Shown here: positions 1 to 14,168 of the stretch, in pieces
Layout of the letters: the number at the start of each line of letters is the position of its first letter
How positions within the stretch are numbered: the first letter of the stretch is position 1
Assembly (NCBI RefSeq): GCF_011075055.1
Contig: NC_058145.1
Span: forward strand, 508,887-572,886
Direction: 5' to 3'
DNA from: Mangifera indica
Lineage: Eukaryota; Streptophyta; Magnoliopsida; Sapindales; Anacardiaceae
Length of the DNA: 64,000 bases
Made by a program: the position numbers and the translations under genes
The notes under the pieces: generated by a model
What the model saw: only the letters and a program-made list of their open reading frames with translations
Database searches by the model: none
What the model was told of the DNA's origin: nothing

Positions 1-2910
1 CTCTTTCATAGAGTATAAATGGACTTCTTTTCAGGAGACTTCTTTCCTGATTTTATGTTTTCCTTGTGTACAGAAATTTATTGATTTCATAAAAATTTCC
101 TTCGTGTCATCGCCAAATAAATCTTCAAACGGAAATCTGTTGACAGCAAGCTGCATCCTCCTTTCAACGGAAGGTTAATATGGCTTATATTTTTATTAGC
201 TTGCATACATGATTTTTTTTTTCTAATTATTTAGTCAAAGGTCTAATGAAATAGTGAACACAATTGACAATTGTAGTGTATTAGCCTACTTCACGTGATG
301 TTTGACTTGTTCCTAAAATTCAGGCACTGACGGAATACACTCGGTGTCAAATTACTTTATAAAGTCTATTACTGTCTACCCGATTAAATCATGTGCTGGA
401 TTCAGTGCCCAATGCTGGCCTCTTTGCAGTACAGGTAACTTTTTGTAGACTGTTCTAGTAATTTAAAGAGATACATGGACAAAGCCTTTACCAGACCTGT
501 TAACTGTCAACAGCCCTGAACTTGTTAATGGTTTCACGACAACCTAGGGAGTTGCAGCAGTTGGAAAATTATTGCTGCCGTCTCCTAACCTTCAAACCTG
601 ATTTCATAAAACAAGGGAAATCTGGTGGCTGTGAACTGAGCCCTTGAAACAAATGAAACTCTTTTTTTTCTTTTTCATGAAAAGAGACAATTCTAAGAAT
701 CACGAAACAACTTTGTAAATCAAATAATAGGAAACGAAATTTATTTATTGCTAGTTGGGCTAGTCAGTATATTTCTGTAGAAATATCATAACGTTGTTCT
801 GAATGGCGTTTCTCCCCTTCCATTTTATGAAGCAGGCCTACTACATGATCGAGAATGGCTTCTTCAAAGTCAAACTGGTGAAATTCTAACGCAGAAAAAG
901 GTGAATTATTTAAGTTTAATTTTGTTCGTTCTTTTACTTCATTTTACGAAATAAGAACACTCATATAAGTTTTTTGAATCCGTGTTGAAGGTACCAGAAA
1001 TGTGCTTCATTACGACATTTATAGACCTCAGTCAAGAAATAATGTTTGTAGAATCACCCCATTGCAGAGATAAGTTGTCAATCAATTTAAAACCAGATTC
1101 CAATCATGGTGGGAGAGAAGAAATCGATATGCATGCTCAAAGGTAACGTTAAAACTCAGTTGCAATGACTTTCTTGATAACATCCACCTTTTTTGTCAAT
1201 ATTATGCTCTTCATCACTGCTGGTTCTGAAAATTGCATGATCATTGACATTGTTTACTTATTAGATATGAAGTACACGGTTACGCAAATGAAGTCAACAT
1301 ATGGTTTAGCAAAGCCATCGGTCGACATTGCATACTACTCCATTGTTCTGGCTCTAAGTCCCGTGAATGTTTGGATCAGGGCAAAAGTGTGGGCGGGTGC
1401 AGAGATTTGGAAAGCAGATTGAATTTTTCTAATGAAGCTCAATTCTTATTGTTATCTGAGCCGAGCATATCGGATCTGAACAGCAGATTACGCTTGAGTA
1501 TGTTTGTCCACTCGACCCATTGCTTCCATTTAAGAATCTGATGGTTGCCCTTCATTACGCATATCACTTTTCTGCAAGTCAATGAATTTTTATCATATTC
1601 AACTCTCAATTTCAAGACAAAAAGGGAAAAGAAAAAAAAGTTATTATTTGTTGATTGAAGATTGCTTGCTTCTCTTTTTTTTTTTTTCCTGTAAATATGA
1701 TTTATACATTACTAGGAGTGGATACAGGAAAAAGTAATGGAATGCCGGTTCAAGTCGATTATACGAGATTTCGGCCCAACCTTGTTCTATCGGGGGGTGA
1801 ACCATATGCTGAAGATAGGTGGAGAAATCTGAAAATTGGAAACAACCATTTTACTGTAAGTTCTTGTTTCTTTGAATGGGAACCATATCGGTTTTTTACA
1901 GTTTTGTCGAATAGAATTCCTAGCTTTATCTGATTTCTTATGCTGCAACTGAGCACTATAATATCATACATTTTTATTCCTCTACATACTGAAGCTTGTC
2001 ATCATGATGTTCATTGGACAGAATGTGTATGCTTATTATTGTAGATTGACAATCCACACAGAATTTACTTAAATTTTCATCTAAATGAATGTGGTTTCTT
2101 GGAAGTAGTTTTGGATTCGAGTTGAATTGAGCTCAAGCTTGGGCCTATGCTACTATAGTCGAGCTTGACAAGCTTGAGTTTGAAATTGTTGGTGAAACTA
2201 GAGCTCGGCTCGTTATCTAATCACTTCCAAGACAACATCATTTCACCTCTAAGCAATACAAAAAACATCGGTTTGCTACACTTATAATATAATGTAACCA
2301 TGAATCAAAACGATGTCAATTTAAATTATATATAAGACATCATTTTGCCATGCTTTCATAATATAGTTGCAGTTTAAAACGATGTTATTTTATTAATAAA
2401 ACATGACCACTCGCAAGCTTGTTGAGTCAAACTCGAGCTCAAGTTCAAGCTCGCTCCTTTGCATTTCAATTGAAGCTCGATCAAGCCGAATTGGCAATCG
2501 AACTTGAATCCAAGAAGTCATTACGAATCATAAGAGTGAGCCAGATTTCTTATCTCTCTGTATTTTACTGATTTGTTCTTCCTTCTACAGTCATTAGGTG
2601 GATGCAACCGGTGCCAGATGATCAATTTTGTCCGTGAAGATGGACAAGTGAAGAGATCAAATGAACCTTTGGCTACGTTAGCATCATACAGGAGAGTGAA
2701 GGTAAGTCGTGTTAATTCTACTCAGAAGTTGACCATAGAATGATAGTTTTCAGCTTTTTGCTTTCGGAACTGGTTATAACTTTTTCTTTTAACATATCAA
2801 AGCAGGGTAAGATTCTATTCGGCATATTCCTGAGATATGATATTGTCAACGAGCTAGACTCAAGTTCATATCTTGAAGTAGGACAAGAAGTACATCCAAA
2901 TTTAGAGTAG
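1..2910 (+). CDS. ABA3: Molybdenum cofactor sulfurase, C-terminal exons (partial)
   Basis: 3' part of a molybdenum cofactor sulfurase; the 5' exons, including the NifS-like PLP domain, lie before the window. By family, the enzyme adds the terminal sulfur to the cofactor of aldehyde oxidase and xanthine dehydrogenase in the cytosol and is needed for abscisic acid synthesis. Exons read in one frame: 74-173, 324-434, 836-900, 991-1142, 1265-1497, 1716-1855, 2591-2701 and 2806-2910 (TAG). Visible motifs are the MOSC N-terminal region (SITVYPIKSCAGF), GLLHDREW, then the MOSC core with RFRPNLVLSGGEPYAEDRW and GGCNRCQM, whose cysteines are conserved in the family, and the C-terminus EVGQEVHPNLE. The exons show no stops or frameshifts, so this end looks functional. 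Intron 6 (1856-2590) holds a foldback element. A decayed copy of exons 7-8 lies at about 7.1-7.7 kb. Confidence 0.93.
2110..2513. mobile_element. Degenerate hAT-like MITE in intron 6 of ABA3
   Basis: The segment begins with TTGGATTCGAGTT and ends with the inverse of CTTGGATTCAAGTTC, so the ends are imperfect inverted repeats. The arms are rich in the AGCTTGAGCTCGAGTT-type motif seen in other small elements of this window. The flanking 8-mers GAAGTAGT and GAAGTCAT match at 6 of 8 positions, which is what an old target duplication would look like. It has no coding potential. The family assignment is inferred from the ends and motif only. Confidence 0.5.
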
Positions 2911-4090
2911 TCTAATACCCATTTGGAACGAGAAAGAGACGGTTTATAGACAGTGTGCCCCTGAAGAATGGGAGATATAGTATACAAGATAAAACCTGGA
3001 AGCTTTGGTAAGGTTTGACCATGCTACTTGCCCCCCCAAAAAAAAAAAAGAAGTTTGACAATGCTTGTCCATATGTATACTTTATTTGATTTCCATGAAG
3101 AATTTGATCCTTGTATGAACAAACTGACCCAAAATATTATGCAAATATTTATATTACTGTCACTCATTTACAATTGGATTTTATCCAAGCTGATTTGGGC
3201 TTGGTTCAATATTTGATTCGAATAAGTTGAATTATAATAGGGTTAATTCTAACTTTAGATTGAGTTATCAAAAAGTCGTTAATAAATTTATTTATTTTGA
3301 TGATTCTTTTTCTTAATCTTTAGTAGCTCTTCTTTTGTCTGATGAATTTTTTGGGCAAACTCATTGTCCAATTTACAGATTTGGATTCAAATTAAGCAGC
3401 TGATCCTTATTGTACAAGTGTGTTGTAATTCATACTTTTTAATTGAATGTTAGATTATTTGAGAGGATTGACCATTTGATCTTCTGTATGTTTTTGTCTT
3501 CAAAGAAGTTTAAACCGTTCTAATTTTGATTCCTCAGTGTAAAACAAATTGATATATTATTATAAGAGAGAGCGTTTGTTTATGAGTTGATGTCAAATTC
3601 AAAGTTTGTTTATGAGTTGATGTCAAATTCAAATTAAAGAGTGTTTGATTCAGTTTGTATTCTAAATAGGAAGATAATTTAATTTGATTTAAGTTTGATA
3701 TATAATTTTATTAGATATATTAAATAATTATTAAAATAATATTATTTTGTTTATTATTAATTAATTAAAAACTCAAATCACATATTTAAACTATTTATTC
3801 AAAATTGAATTACAACTATTCTTAATTTAAACTTGGTAAACTCAAATCAAAATAGAATGGAAACAACCCCATTTTTTTTTTATCCAAACCAAACTCAAAT
3901 TAAGAGGCGTTAATTTCGGTTCAGTCATACCCATCAGCACAGTGAGGAAAGAGTCGTCCTCCCATATTTGAAGGGTAATGTCTCTAGTCTCCCGTCAAAA
4001 CGTTTTCCATGGTTGAGTATAGGAAAAAACTCTAAACCAAGATGGTAATTTCTTATACTACTCTTATCTTTTAACCCGGTTGACGGCCGG
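2911..4090. other. ABA3 3' flank and intergenic spacer
   Basis: 2911 to about 3150 is probably the ABA3 3' UTR and flank, because the same stretch recurs after the decayed copy near 7.7 kb. A 29 bp direct duplication (AGTTTGTTTATGAGTTGATG...) lies at about 3569-3631. The rest is AT-rich DNA without a credible gene. Confidence 0.5.
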
Positions 4091-4581
4091 GTTTAGTGTT
4101 ATTTTTGGTAACCAGGCCCAGGGGTTTTAGATGTTCAGGCAGAAGATTGTCTTTACTGTCCTCAAACAAAAACACAAAACCCTATTAGCTTCCATTCAAA
4201 GTTACAAACTTGCACAGTCCTAGCTCCCTGTGTTGAATTGAAGAGTTCAGAAACTTGCGGTCTAAAATTTTCAGTTTCCAGCCCATCCACGTAGACCTTT
4301 GGCGCCAACCCAGTTCCCGTCTAGTTCAGGCCGCGCTGATTGAGTCCTCGGTACGAATTTATGCACGAGATAAGAAGCTTTGTTTATGTGAAAATTGTTC
4401 CCTGTTGAGACCGCATGTGCTTCATGCACTGATTGAGTCCCTGAAGAGTTCGCTCACCACGTGTTTGTGATAATGCCTGATAGACCGCATGTACTTTCTG
4501 GCGGGGCTTTCAAATAAATTAATACATTGTTTAGTATTGTGTTTACAGTTGTCGAGAGCTCGTCAATATACAGTTTATTTC

Positions 4582-6882
4582 ATGTGGGTGTCCGCCATAA
4601 AGTTTCATTCTCACGGGAAATGCATAGAGCGCATTAAGTTCATACGGGTTTTTTCGAGTGCAGTTGTTTCCAGGTTGAGACCAATCTCACCAGAAGAATT
4701 AAGTGTTGATATTCATAGTAGATGCCCAATTTATGGTCAATTTGTTGAGTTAGATACAAGTAAAGTCGTTGAAACGTTGCGAGGTCTTAGGAGAGAACCC
4801 CATATTGCACTGTCTTTTGTTGATCAGTTAAAGAGAAGTGGGGTTAGTCTTGATGTTTATTCCTATGCGGAGATTGTGAGAATGTTATATTATTTGGGTT
4901 GGTATAGGCCGTTGGAGTCTATGTTTTTGGAAATTATTAGGAAAGAGAATAATATTGATTTTGAAGTTGCTGATTTGTTTGAAGTTCTGGATGAGGAGGG
5001 GCCGGAGTTTTTGGTTAGAGTTTCTAATGCAATGGTTAAGGCTTTTGCTAGTGTTGGGATGTTTGATGAGATCATCGATGTTATGTTCCAAAGTAGACGT
5101 CGTGGATTTGCCTGGTCTATATTGTCATGTAACTTTTTAATAAACCAAATGATTGAATGTGGAAAAGTGAATATGGCTTTGGCTGTTTATCAACAATTGA
5201 AGATACTGGGGTTGAATGCAAATGGATATACTTATGTTCTTGCGATCAAAGCCCTTTGTAAGAAGGGTAGATTAGAAGAAGCAGTTGGAATATTTGAGGA
5301 GATGGAAAAAGCTGAGGTTACCCCAAGTGAATTTGCTTATTCAACATATATTGAAGGACTTTGTATAAATGGGAAATTAGATTTGGGTTATCAATTGCTC
5401 CAGGCATGGGGAGCAGCAAAGATACCTCTGAGTGCCTTTGCATACACTGTTGTTATTCGTGGGCTTTGCAATGAGAACAAGTTTGAAGAAGCTGAAGGTT
5501 TGCTAGTTGACATGGAAAAACGAGGGGTTGTTCCTGATGTGTATGCATATAGTGCCTTGATTTTTCGGTATTGCAAAGTTGGGAACATCATTAAAGCTTT
5601 GGCTCTTCAGAGTGAAATGACATCAAAGGGTATTAAAACCAATTGTATGATTGTGAGCTCGATTTTAAAATGTTTGTGTCATATTGGATTGACTTCCGAA
5701 GCTGTAGATCAATTTAAGGAGTACAAAGATGAGGGTCTCTTCCTTGACAATGTTTGTTATGATATCATAGTGGATGCTTTATGCCAACTTGGGAAAGTAG
5801 AAGAAGCCATGGAATTGTTCAATGAGATGAAGAGTAATCGTATGGTTCCTGATGTTGTTAACTATACAAATATGATTGGTGGTTACTGTCTTCAAGGTAA
5901 ACTCATCAATGCTTGGGAATTATTTATGGAGATGAAGAAGTCTGGGCATGAGCCTGATATTATAACTTACAACATTCTTGCTGGTGGGTTTGCTAGATAT
6001 GGCTATGTACAGGAGTCAGTTGATCTTTTAGATTATATGATGACACAAGGTTTGAAACCTAATACCAGCACATATAACATGATCATTAAAGGCCTATGTA
6101 TGGGAGGAAGGGTGAAGGAAGCTGAAGTTTTCATAGATGGCTTACAAGAGAAGTGTTTGGAAAATTATACTGCCATGGTCAATGGTTACTGTGAAGCAAA
6201 CCATTTAAAGAAGGCCTTTCAGCTATTTATGAGATTGTCTGAGCATGGAATCTTAGTGCGAAAAGAGTTTTGCTATAAACTGATTGATGCATTTCGTCAG
6301 GTTGGAGAAATGAAAGAGGCACAGATGATCTTCGATGTCTTGATTAAGAAAGGATTAACTCCTGATCTAGTGATGTATACAAAGATGATACACAGCTATT
6401 GCAAAATGAATTGTTTGAGGGAAGCATGCTGTCTTTTTAATGATATGAAGCAGAGAGGGATTAAACCTGATGTTGTAACCTATACAATTTTATTTGACAC
6501 TCATTCAAAATTAAATCAAAATCATTCTTCTTCCTCTAAAATGGCCTTGCAAGAGGTAGTGGATGCTTCAGCTTTTTGGAATGAGATGGAAGAAATGGAT
6601 ATAAAGCCTGATGTTGTATGTTACACATCTTTGATAGCAAGGTGCTGCAAGACAAAGAACCTTGAGTATGCTAGTAGAGTCTTTGGTGAAATAATTGACA
6701 GAGGACTAGAACCTGATATCATGACATACACAGTGCTTTTATGTGCCTATTTTGCAGCTGGTGATGTGGATAAGGCTGTAAAACTCACTAATGAAATATC
6801 AGTTAAGGGGATACCACAAGATAACTACTTCATGTCGTCATTAGAACGTGGTATATTAAAGACCAAGAGATTGTTGTATTGA
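4582..6882 (+). CDS. P-class pentatricopeptide repeat protein, probably mitochondrial
   Basis: Single-exon gene of 766 residues from the preferred start at 4582 (MWVSAIKFHSHG); the frame is open to an earlier ATG at 4489, giving 797. The later start is preferred because it begins a basic, serine-containing leader (KFHSHGKCIERIKF...VFSSAVVSR) typical of mitochondrial targeting, and from memory the Arabidopsis relative At2g26790 starts similarly. From about residue 150 the protein is a run of roughly 35-residue PPR units of the type PDVVNYTNMIGGYCLQGKL and PDIITYNILAGGFARYG. It ends with ERGILKTKRLLY and has no E, DYW or SMR domain. Such proteins bind organelle RNA and affect its processing, stability or translation; the target cannot be told. 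It lies between intact ABA3 exons and their decayed copy. Confidence 0.92.
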   Translation: MWVSAIKFHSHGKCIERIKFIRVFSSAVVSRLRPISPEELSVDIHSRCPIYGQFVELDTSKVVETLRGLRREPHIALSFVDQLKRSGVSLDVYSYAEIVRMLYYLGWYRPLESMFLEIIRKENNIDFEVADLFEVLDEEGPEFLVRVSNAMVKAFASVGMFDEIIDVMFQSRRRGFAWSILSCNFLINQMIECGKVNMALAVYQQLKILGLNANGYTYVLAIKALCKKGRLEEAVGIFEEMEKAEVTPSEFAYSTYIEGLCINGKLDLGYQLLQAWGAAKIPLSAFAYTVVIRGLCNENKFEEAEGLLVDMEKRGVVPDVYAYSALIFRYCKVGNIIKALALQSEMTSKGIKTNCMIVSSILKCLCHIGLTSEAVDQFKEYKDEGLFLDNVCYDIIVDALCQLGKVEEAMELFNEMKSNRMVPDVVNYTNMIGGYCLQGKLINAWELFMEMKKSGHEPDIITYNILAGGFARYGYVQESVDLLDYMMTQGLKPNTSTYNMIIKGLCMGGRVKEAEVFIDGLQEKCLENYTAMVNGYCEANHLKKAFQLFMRLSEHGILVRKEFCYKLIDAFRQVGEMKEAQMIFDVLIKKGLTPDLVMYTKMIHSYCKMNCLREACCLFNDMKQRGIKPDVVTYTILFDTHSKLNQNHSSSSKMALQEVVDASAFWNEMEEMDIKPDVVCYTSLIARCCKTKNLEYASRVFGEIIDRGLEPDIMTYTVLLCAYFAAGDVDKAVKLTNEISVKGIPQDNYFMSSLERGILKTKRLLY

Positions 6883-7079
6883 CATTAAGCATCATGTTGA
6901 GTCCCCACAGGCAGCTGAACACAAAATTGTTATTGCATCCTGTTGTTGAAGGTATGATTACATATACAACACCATTCAACATTATGATATAATATTTTTG
7001 AAACATTTGGACAACTGCTTTAATTACATCATTGCCTATAAGATTTACCCGGAATTTTTTCGTTCTTGAAATGATTCTG

Positions 7080-7715
7080 TTCAGTAATCTACTTGATTCT
7101 GCTTGTCCATTGCTTAGGTAGATGCAACCGCAGCCAGATGACCCATTGTGTTTATAAAGACAGACAAGTGCAGAAATCAAGAAAATCTGTGGCAGCATTA
7201 TAATCATAGAGGAGAATGAAAGTACGTCATATTAATCTTACTCAAAAGTTGGCCATTTGAAGGTTGATATCTCTTCTTAAACTAGTAAACAAATCTTTGT
7301 TTTTCATATTGCTAGGCCCCTGATTAAAGCAACATATCTCAGGAAGCAATAGAACGATAGAGCAATGAAGGTTTACAGAGACAGACAAAGCAAAAAGATG
7401 CTTATCCTAACACATATGGAAGTAGGGTAGGATTTTGTATGCTATATTCCAAAGATATGACATTGCCAAGCTGCACTCAAATTCTTATATTGAAGTTGGA
7501 GAAGAAATACATCCAAATTCAGAGTAGGATACCCATTCAGAACAAAAATAGACTATGTTTATATACACATTTGGAGCCTCCCACAAAAATTGGAGATATA
7601 GTAATCAAGGTAAAACAAGGAGGTCTCATAAAGCTTGAAAATGCTCTCTAGTTTGATTGTAGAGTAGATTATATCCTGTATGAACGAACTGACCAAAAAT
7701 ATTCCGTAAGTAGTC
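7080..7715 (+). pseudogene. Decayed copy of ABA3 exons 7-8 and 3' flank
   Basis: Sequence from about 7119 follows ABA3 exon 7 (GTAGATGCAACCGCAGCCAG against GTGGATGCAACCGGTGCCAG). The intervening intron is also recognisable, with GTACGTCATATTAATCTTAC matching the real intron 7 donor side plus about 110 extra bases. Exon 8 is matched at about 7431-7532, ending in ATACATCCAAATTCAGAGTAG. Similarity continues into the 3' flank (GAACGAACTGACCAAAAATAT). The second conserved cysteine is changed (CNRSQM), stops interrupt the exon 7 frame, and the exon 8 frame is shifted. Because the intron is kept, this is a DNA-level duplication and not a retrocopy. By eye the exon parts are roughly three-quarters identical to the functional copy. 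Confidence 0.85.
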
Positions 7716-9600
7716 AATTGTTGTGTGATAGTTTACAGTTAAAATACCCGAAATCTGTGTAATTCTACCCTTTTATTTTCTCAGAATTTTATCGAGAAAA
7801 TGTTGGGAGATATGTTGTATGTGTACCTGTTTTTCAACGAATTGGAGATGCATGGTAATGGGTATGATGGTGAAGCTTTAGCAACACTGCAACAGTGCTA
7901 AATTCTGTTTTTTGCTTCCTTTTCGTAAATTTCTGATCTCAGGGCTAGATTTGATCTATGCAGAGCCCAAACAATACTTAGCTCAAGATCAGTGAGCTAG
8001 GGTTTAAACTCAAACTCTAAACAATTTAATTTTATGTTCAATTTGAGTTAATCTAAATTTAACTTGTTTATAAAAATGAATCGTTCTGAATTGGGATTCA
8101 AGCTCGAGTAGCTCAAATTGAATCCAAACTAGTTGGTTCCTTCTGTATTTTCCTCCAATTGTTCTACACTCTAGTTTGAGGAAACTGAAGAAATTGAAGT
8201 TTGCAGATGAGAAACATGGCTGAGTACCATTGTTTTCCTTTTCCTAAAGATTGTAGGGGGCAGTGAAAGTTTCAATTTTAAATAAATTGACGTGCCATTA
8301 CTTGATTATATGATCTAATTGTTTAGTATATCATTAATTCAAAATTATTCAATTCTATGAAGACAGATTAATTTGGTTTTACCCGTTAGTCTCCAACCAT
8401 GAATAATTCTGTCTGTGAAACATATTTCAGACTAGGAAATGCTGATATGGATATGTTTTTTCTTCAGAAAGCATAAGATTCTTGGGGTCTATGAATTAAT
8501 TTCCTTGTTCTGGGCAACAACTTGGACTTTTCCTTCTTCAAATTTTGGCTGTCTCGGTCAATCTTCATGTGACAATTGACTTTGAAATTAAAATAATAAA
8601 AACCTTATAATGTACAAAGTCTTGAGAGGCTGAGAATTTTGAAATTATATTATTATAAATAATAAATATTCCAAAACACATTCTCTTGTTGAGAGACTTT
8701 TAGTAGCCAAAGTACAGTGGAAATATTAAATAAACAATTTCCAATTTCAAGCATCTGGTTCTTCTAGACCCTTTTTTTTTCCAATTAATATGTTAAAATT
8801 ATTCAAAATTATTTTTTTCACCATTTTTCAGTGTTAATTTTGCTTACAAAATGGACCAATTAGAGAGTTTGTAAAATTAATAAAACAAACAAACACACAA
8901 ATAGTTAATAGATGGAATGTTTGCTATTTACCATAGTTATTTTTTGTAATATAAAAACATTTTTTATTTAAAATTAAATTATATTTTAAAAAACTATTTT
9001 TATAAAAGTAATAAAGTAATTTCATAATGAGAAAATTTTGATAACTGGAATTTAAAATTTATCCATAATCAAACACTGTTTTAAAAAATACTATAAAAAA
9101 TAGTAATTTTATAAATAAAAATATTTTTTTTATAAATTTCATTTTAACATTTTAAATATATCTAAAACTAGATCTAAAAAAAAAAAATCTTGAAGGGTTA
9201 TTTAAAAAAAAAAAGAAAATTTTGGATAATAAAATTACTAATTTACTTTATAGCACTAGTTTTTTTAAACGAAATTTAATTTTAGGTGAAAAAGTATGAT
9301 TTATATTATTAAGAGATGAAAAAGTGATCCTAAGTCAAACTTTGGGTGGGAACATGTGATTTGCCAGTGAAAGCTGAAGAGTATGCCTTTGAACCGGCCA
9401 TAGGCAATTCACTATCCAGAATCTTGACTTGGCCATTGATAATCCATAATCTTTTACTATCAAAGTGTTTGTTTTTTCTTTCAAATTATTATTCTTAATT
9501 AGACAACACATCACAACAGACTTTTGCTTTTATTTCGTTTGAATACTTCAACATGGTAAACAACTTTTGGCATCTTTCTCCTTTCTTCTCGCCTTCTTCC
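7716..9600. other. AT-rich intergenic DNA
   Basis: No credible gene. A short stretch at about 7970-8140 carries the AGCTCGAG-type dispersed repeat motif (TCAAGCTCGAGTAGCTCAAATTG). 8580-9250 is dominated by A and T runs. Confidence 0.5.
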
Positions 9601-9603
9601 ATG

Positions 9604-11982
<2,379 letters not shown>

Positions 11983-12487
11983 GGGATATTAAAATTTTTA
12001 CCACTATTTTATTCCGTCTATACAAAATTATCACCTATTCTAAAGCTTTCACAAATATACCACAACAGTACTCACCTTCCCCAAAATACCCCTCTTCAAT
12101 CTTTCATGCAGATATTTTCTCTCTCCTTCTCTGTAACTTTTTTCTCTCTTCTTTCTCTTCTTCCTCTTCTTTCAAATGATAAAAGAATCATATAGAAAAT
12201 ATAATAAGTGTTTCAAAAACAAAAAAAGAAAGGAAAAAAACTAAAAAAAGAAACAAATTTCAGATTACGAATTCTTTACTGAAAAAAAAAGTTAAAAAGA
12301 TTGACAGAATAAAAATGTGGGTGTTGACGCTAACTCTTTTTATTATATTATATTGATATTTAATTAAAAGAAACTGGAAAAAAAAAACTTGCTGATGGAC
12401 TCATGAAACCTTATTTTGTGGATTTCAGATTTCAAAATAAGATTGATATTTAATTTAAAAAAAAAACTAAAAAAAAAAACATTTTTT

Positions 12488-12560
12488 GGGGGTTGGCGTT
12501 AACGCCAAGCCTTGGCGTTACGCCAACCCATTAAAAGCAGAGCACCTAACGCCAACCCAA
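12488..12560. repeat. GC palindrome island 1 (GTTGGCG/CGCCAAC)
   Basis: Contains TTGGCGTTAACGCCAA, a perfect 16 bp palindrome, followed by TTGGCGTTACGCCAA. A further half-site, ACGCCAACCC, follows near 12550. It sits in AT-only surroundings inside the foldback element. Confidence 0.85.
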
Positions 12561-12969
12561 TATTAATATAAAAAACTGGCGTAACCCATTATAATATAAA
12601 AAAACTGGCAGGCAAAGGGTTGGCTGCAATATAATATAATAATATTATATTATAATATAATATTATATTATATTTATAATTATAATAATATAATATAATA
12701 TAATATATAATATATTATAATATTATAATATTATTTATAATATTATATAATATTTTATATTATAATATGTTAAATATAATATAATATAATATATTATATT
12801 ATATTAATATTATTTATTATATATAATATAATTATATTTTAATTATAATATAATATATATTATATTATATAATATATTATATTATAATATAATATAATAT
12901 AATATAATTTAATATATATAATATATAAACTGATAATATATATATTAATATATATAATATATTATAATA

Positions 12970-12973
<4 letters not shown>

Positions 12974-13042
<69 letters not shown>
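12974..13042. repeat. (TA)n run inside the foldback element
   Basis: About 69 bases of alternating T and A ending directly at GC palindrome island 2. Confidence 0.95.
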
Positions 13043-13044
<2 letters not shown>

Positions 13045-13108
13045 CCAAAGGTTGGCGGCATCGCCAACCCTTGGCGACGCCAAGGGTTGGCGACCCCGCC
13101 AACCTTTG
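13043..13108. repeat. GC palindrome island 2, three nested hairpins
   Basis: The island reads as three hairpins in a row: GGTTGGCG-GCAT-CGCCAACC, CTTGGCG-A-CGCCAAG, GGTTGGCG-ACCC-CGCCAACC. The whole segment from AAAGGTTGG to CCAACCTTT is also close to one long palindrome, so it could fold as a clover-leaf. Confidence 0.9.
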
Positions 13109-13945
13109 ATAATTATATATTATATATTATATATTATATATATAATATTATATATAATATTAAATATACAAATATACATAATATTAATATATATATATAT
13201 ATTAATATATTATATATTATATATTATATATTATATTATTAATATATTTAATAATATATATAATACATTTTTTATATATTATATAATATAAAATATTATT
13301 ATTTTATTTTATATATTATAATATAATTATAATATATAATATTAATATATTATATATATTATTATTTAATAATATTAATATAATAATATAATCTAACAAT
13401 ATATATACATATAAGGTTGGCGTAATAATTCCCAGAATTTTCCAGAAAAATATTATATAATATAATATATGTATATATTATTTGCCATTATATATAATAT
13501 ATAATATATTTTATTTTATTTCATAAAAGGGTGCGTATTTCAATGCTAGAATATATTAATATATATAATATTATATAATTATTAATACTAGAATATCTTT
13601 AATATTATAATAATATATAATAATATATTTTAATATTAATATACTATTATAATAAAATAATAATTATAATAATATAAATAATATATTATTATAATATTCT
13701 AATTAAAATATAATATAATATATCATATATTAATATAAATATATAATATAATTATATATATATAAAATTAAAAAATTATATATATATAAATCATGTTTTG
13801 CTTTATAAAGGGTGGGCTCACCCTACATTAATGCTGCAGGCCAATTTCCCCTTCTCGTCAACCCAGACTCCTTTTACATATATTTTATAAAATATAAAAT
13901 TATATTATAATATAATATTATATATTATATATATAATATATATAA

Positions 13946-14010
13946 CTAGGGGTTGGCGACATCGCCAACCCTTGGCGACGCCAAGGGTTGGCGATGCCGC
14001 CAACCCCTGG
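13946..14010. repeat. GC palindrome island 3, three nested hairpins
   Basis: Same architecture as island 2: GGGGTTGGCG-ACAT-CGCCAACCC, CTTGGCG-A-CGCCAAG, GGGTTGGCG-ATGC-CGCCAACCCC. Over about 60 bp the sequence differs from its own reverse complement at only three positions. Confidence 0.92.
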
Positions 14011-14132
14011 TAATAATTATATATAATATATTATATATATATTATATTATATATATAATATTATATTATAATTATAATATTATATGTAATATTATATTTT
14101 AATATAATATTATTATTATATATATAATATAT

Positions 14133-14168
14133 ATTACAGGGGTTGGCGGCATCGCCAACCCCTGTAAT
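14133..14168. repeat. GC palindrome island 4, single hairpin
   Basis: A 16 bp perfect stem, ATTACAGGGGTTGGCG, with its inverse CGCCAACCCCTGTAAT, separated by the loop GCAT. It corresponds to one outer hairpin of islands 2 and 3. Half-sites of the same motif occur at 13413 and 14331. Confidence 0.93.

Noticed and set aside
1165..1422. 85-residue open frame in the ABA3 region
   Set aside because: It is out of frame with the MOSC exon that overlaps it (1265-1497).
4255..4470. 71-residue open frame before the PPR gene
   Set aside because: Probably 5' UTR of the PPR gene; no start context or similarity that supports a protein.
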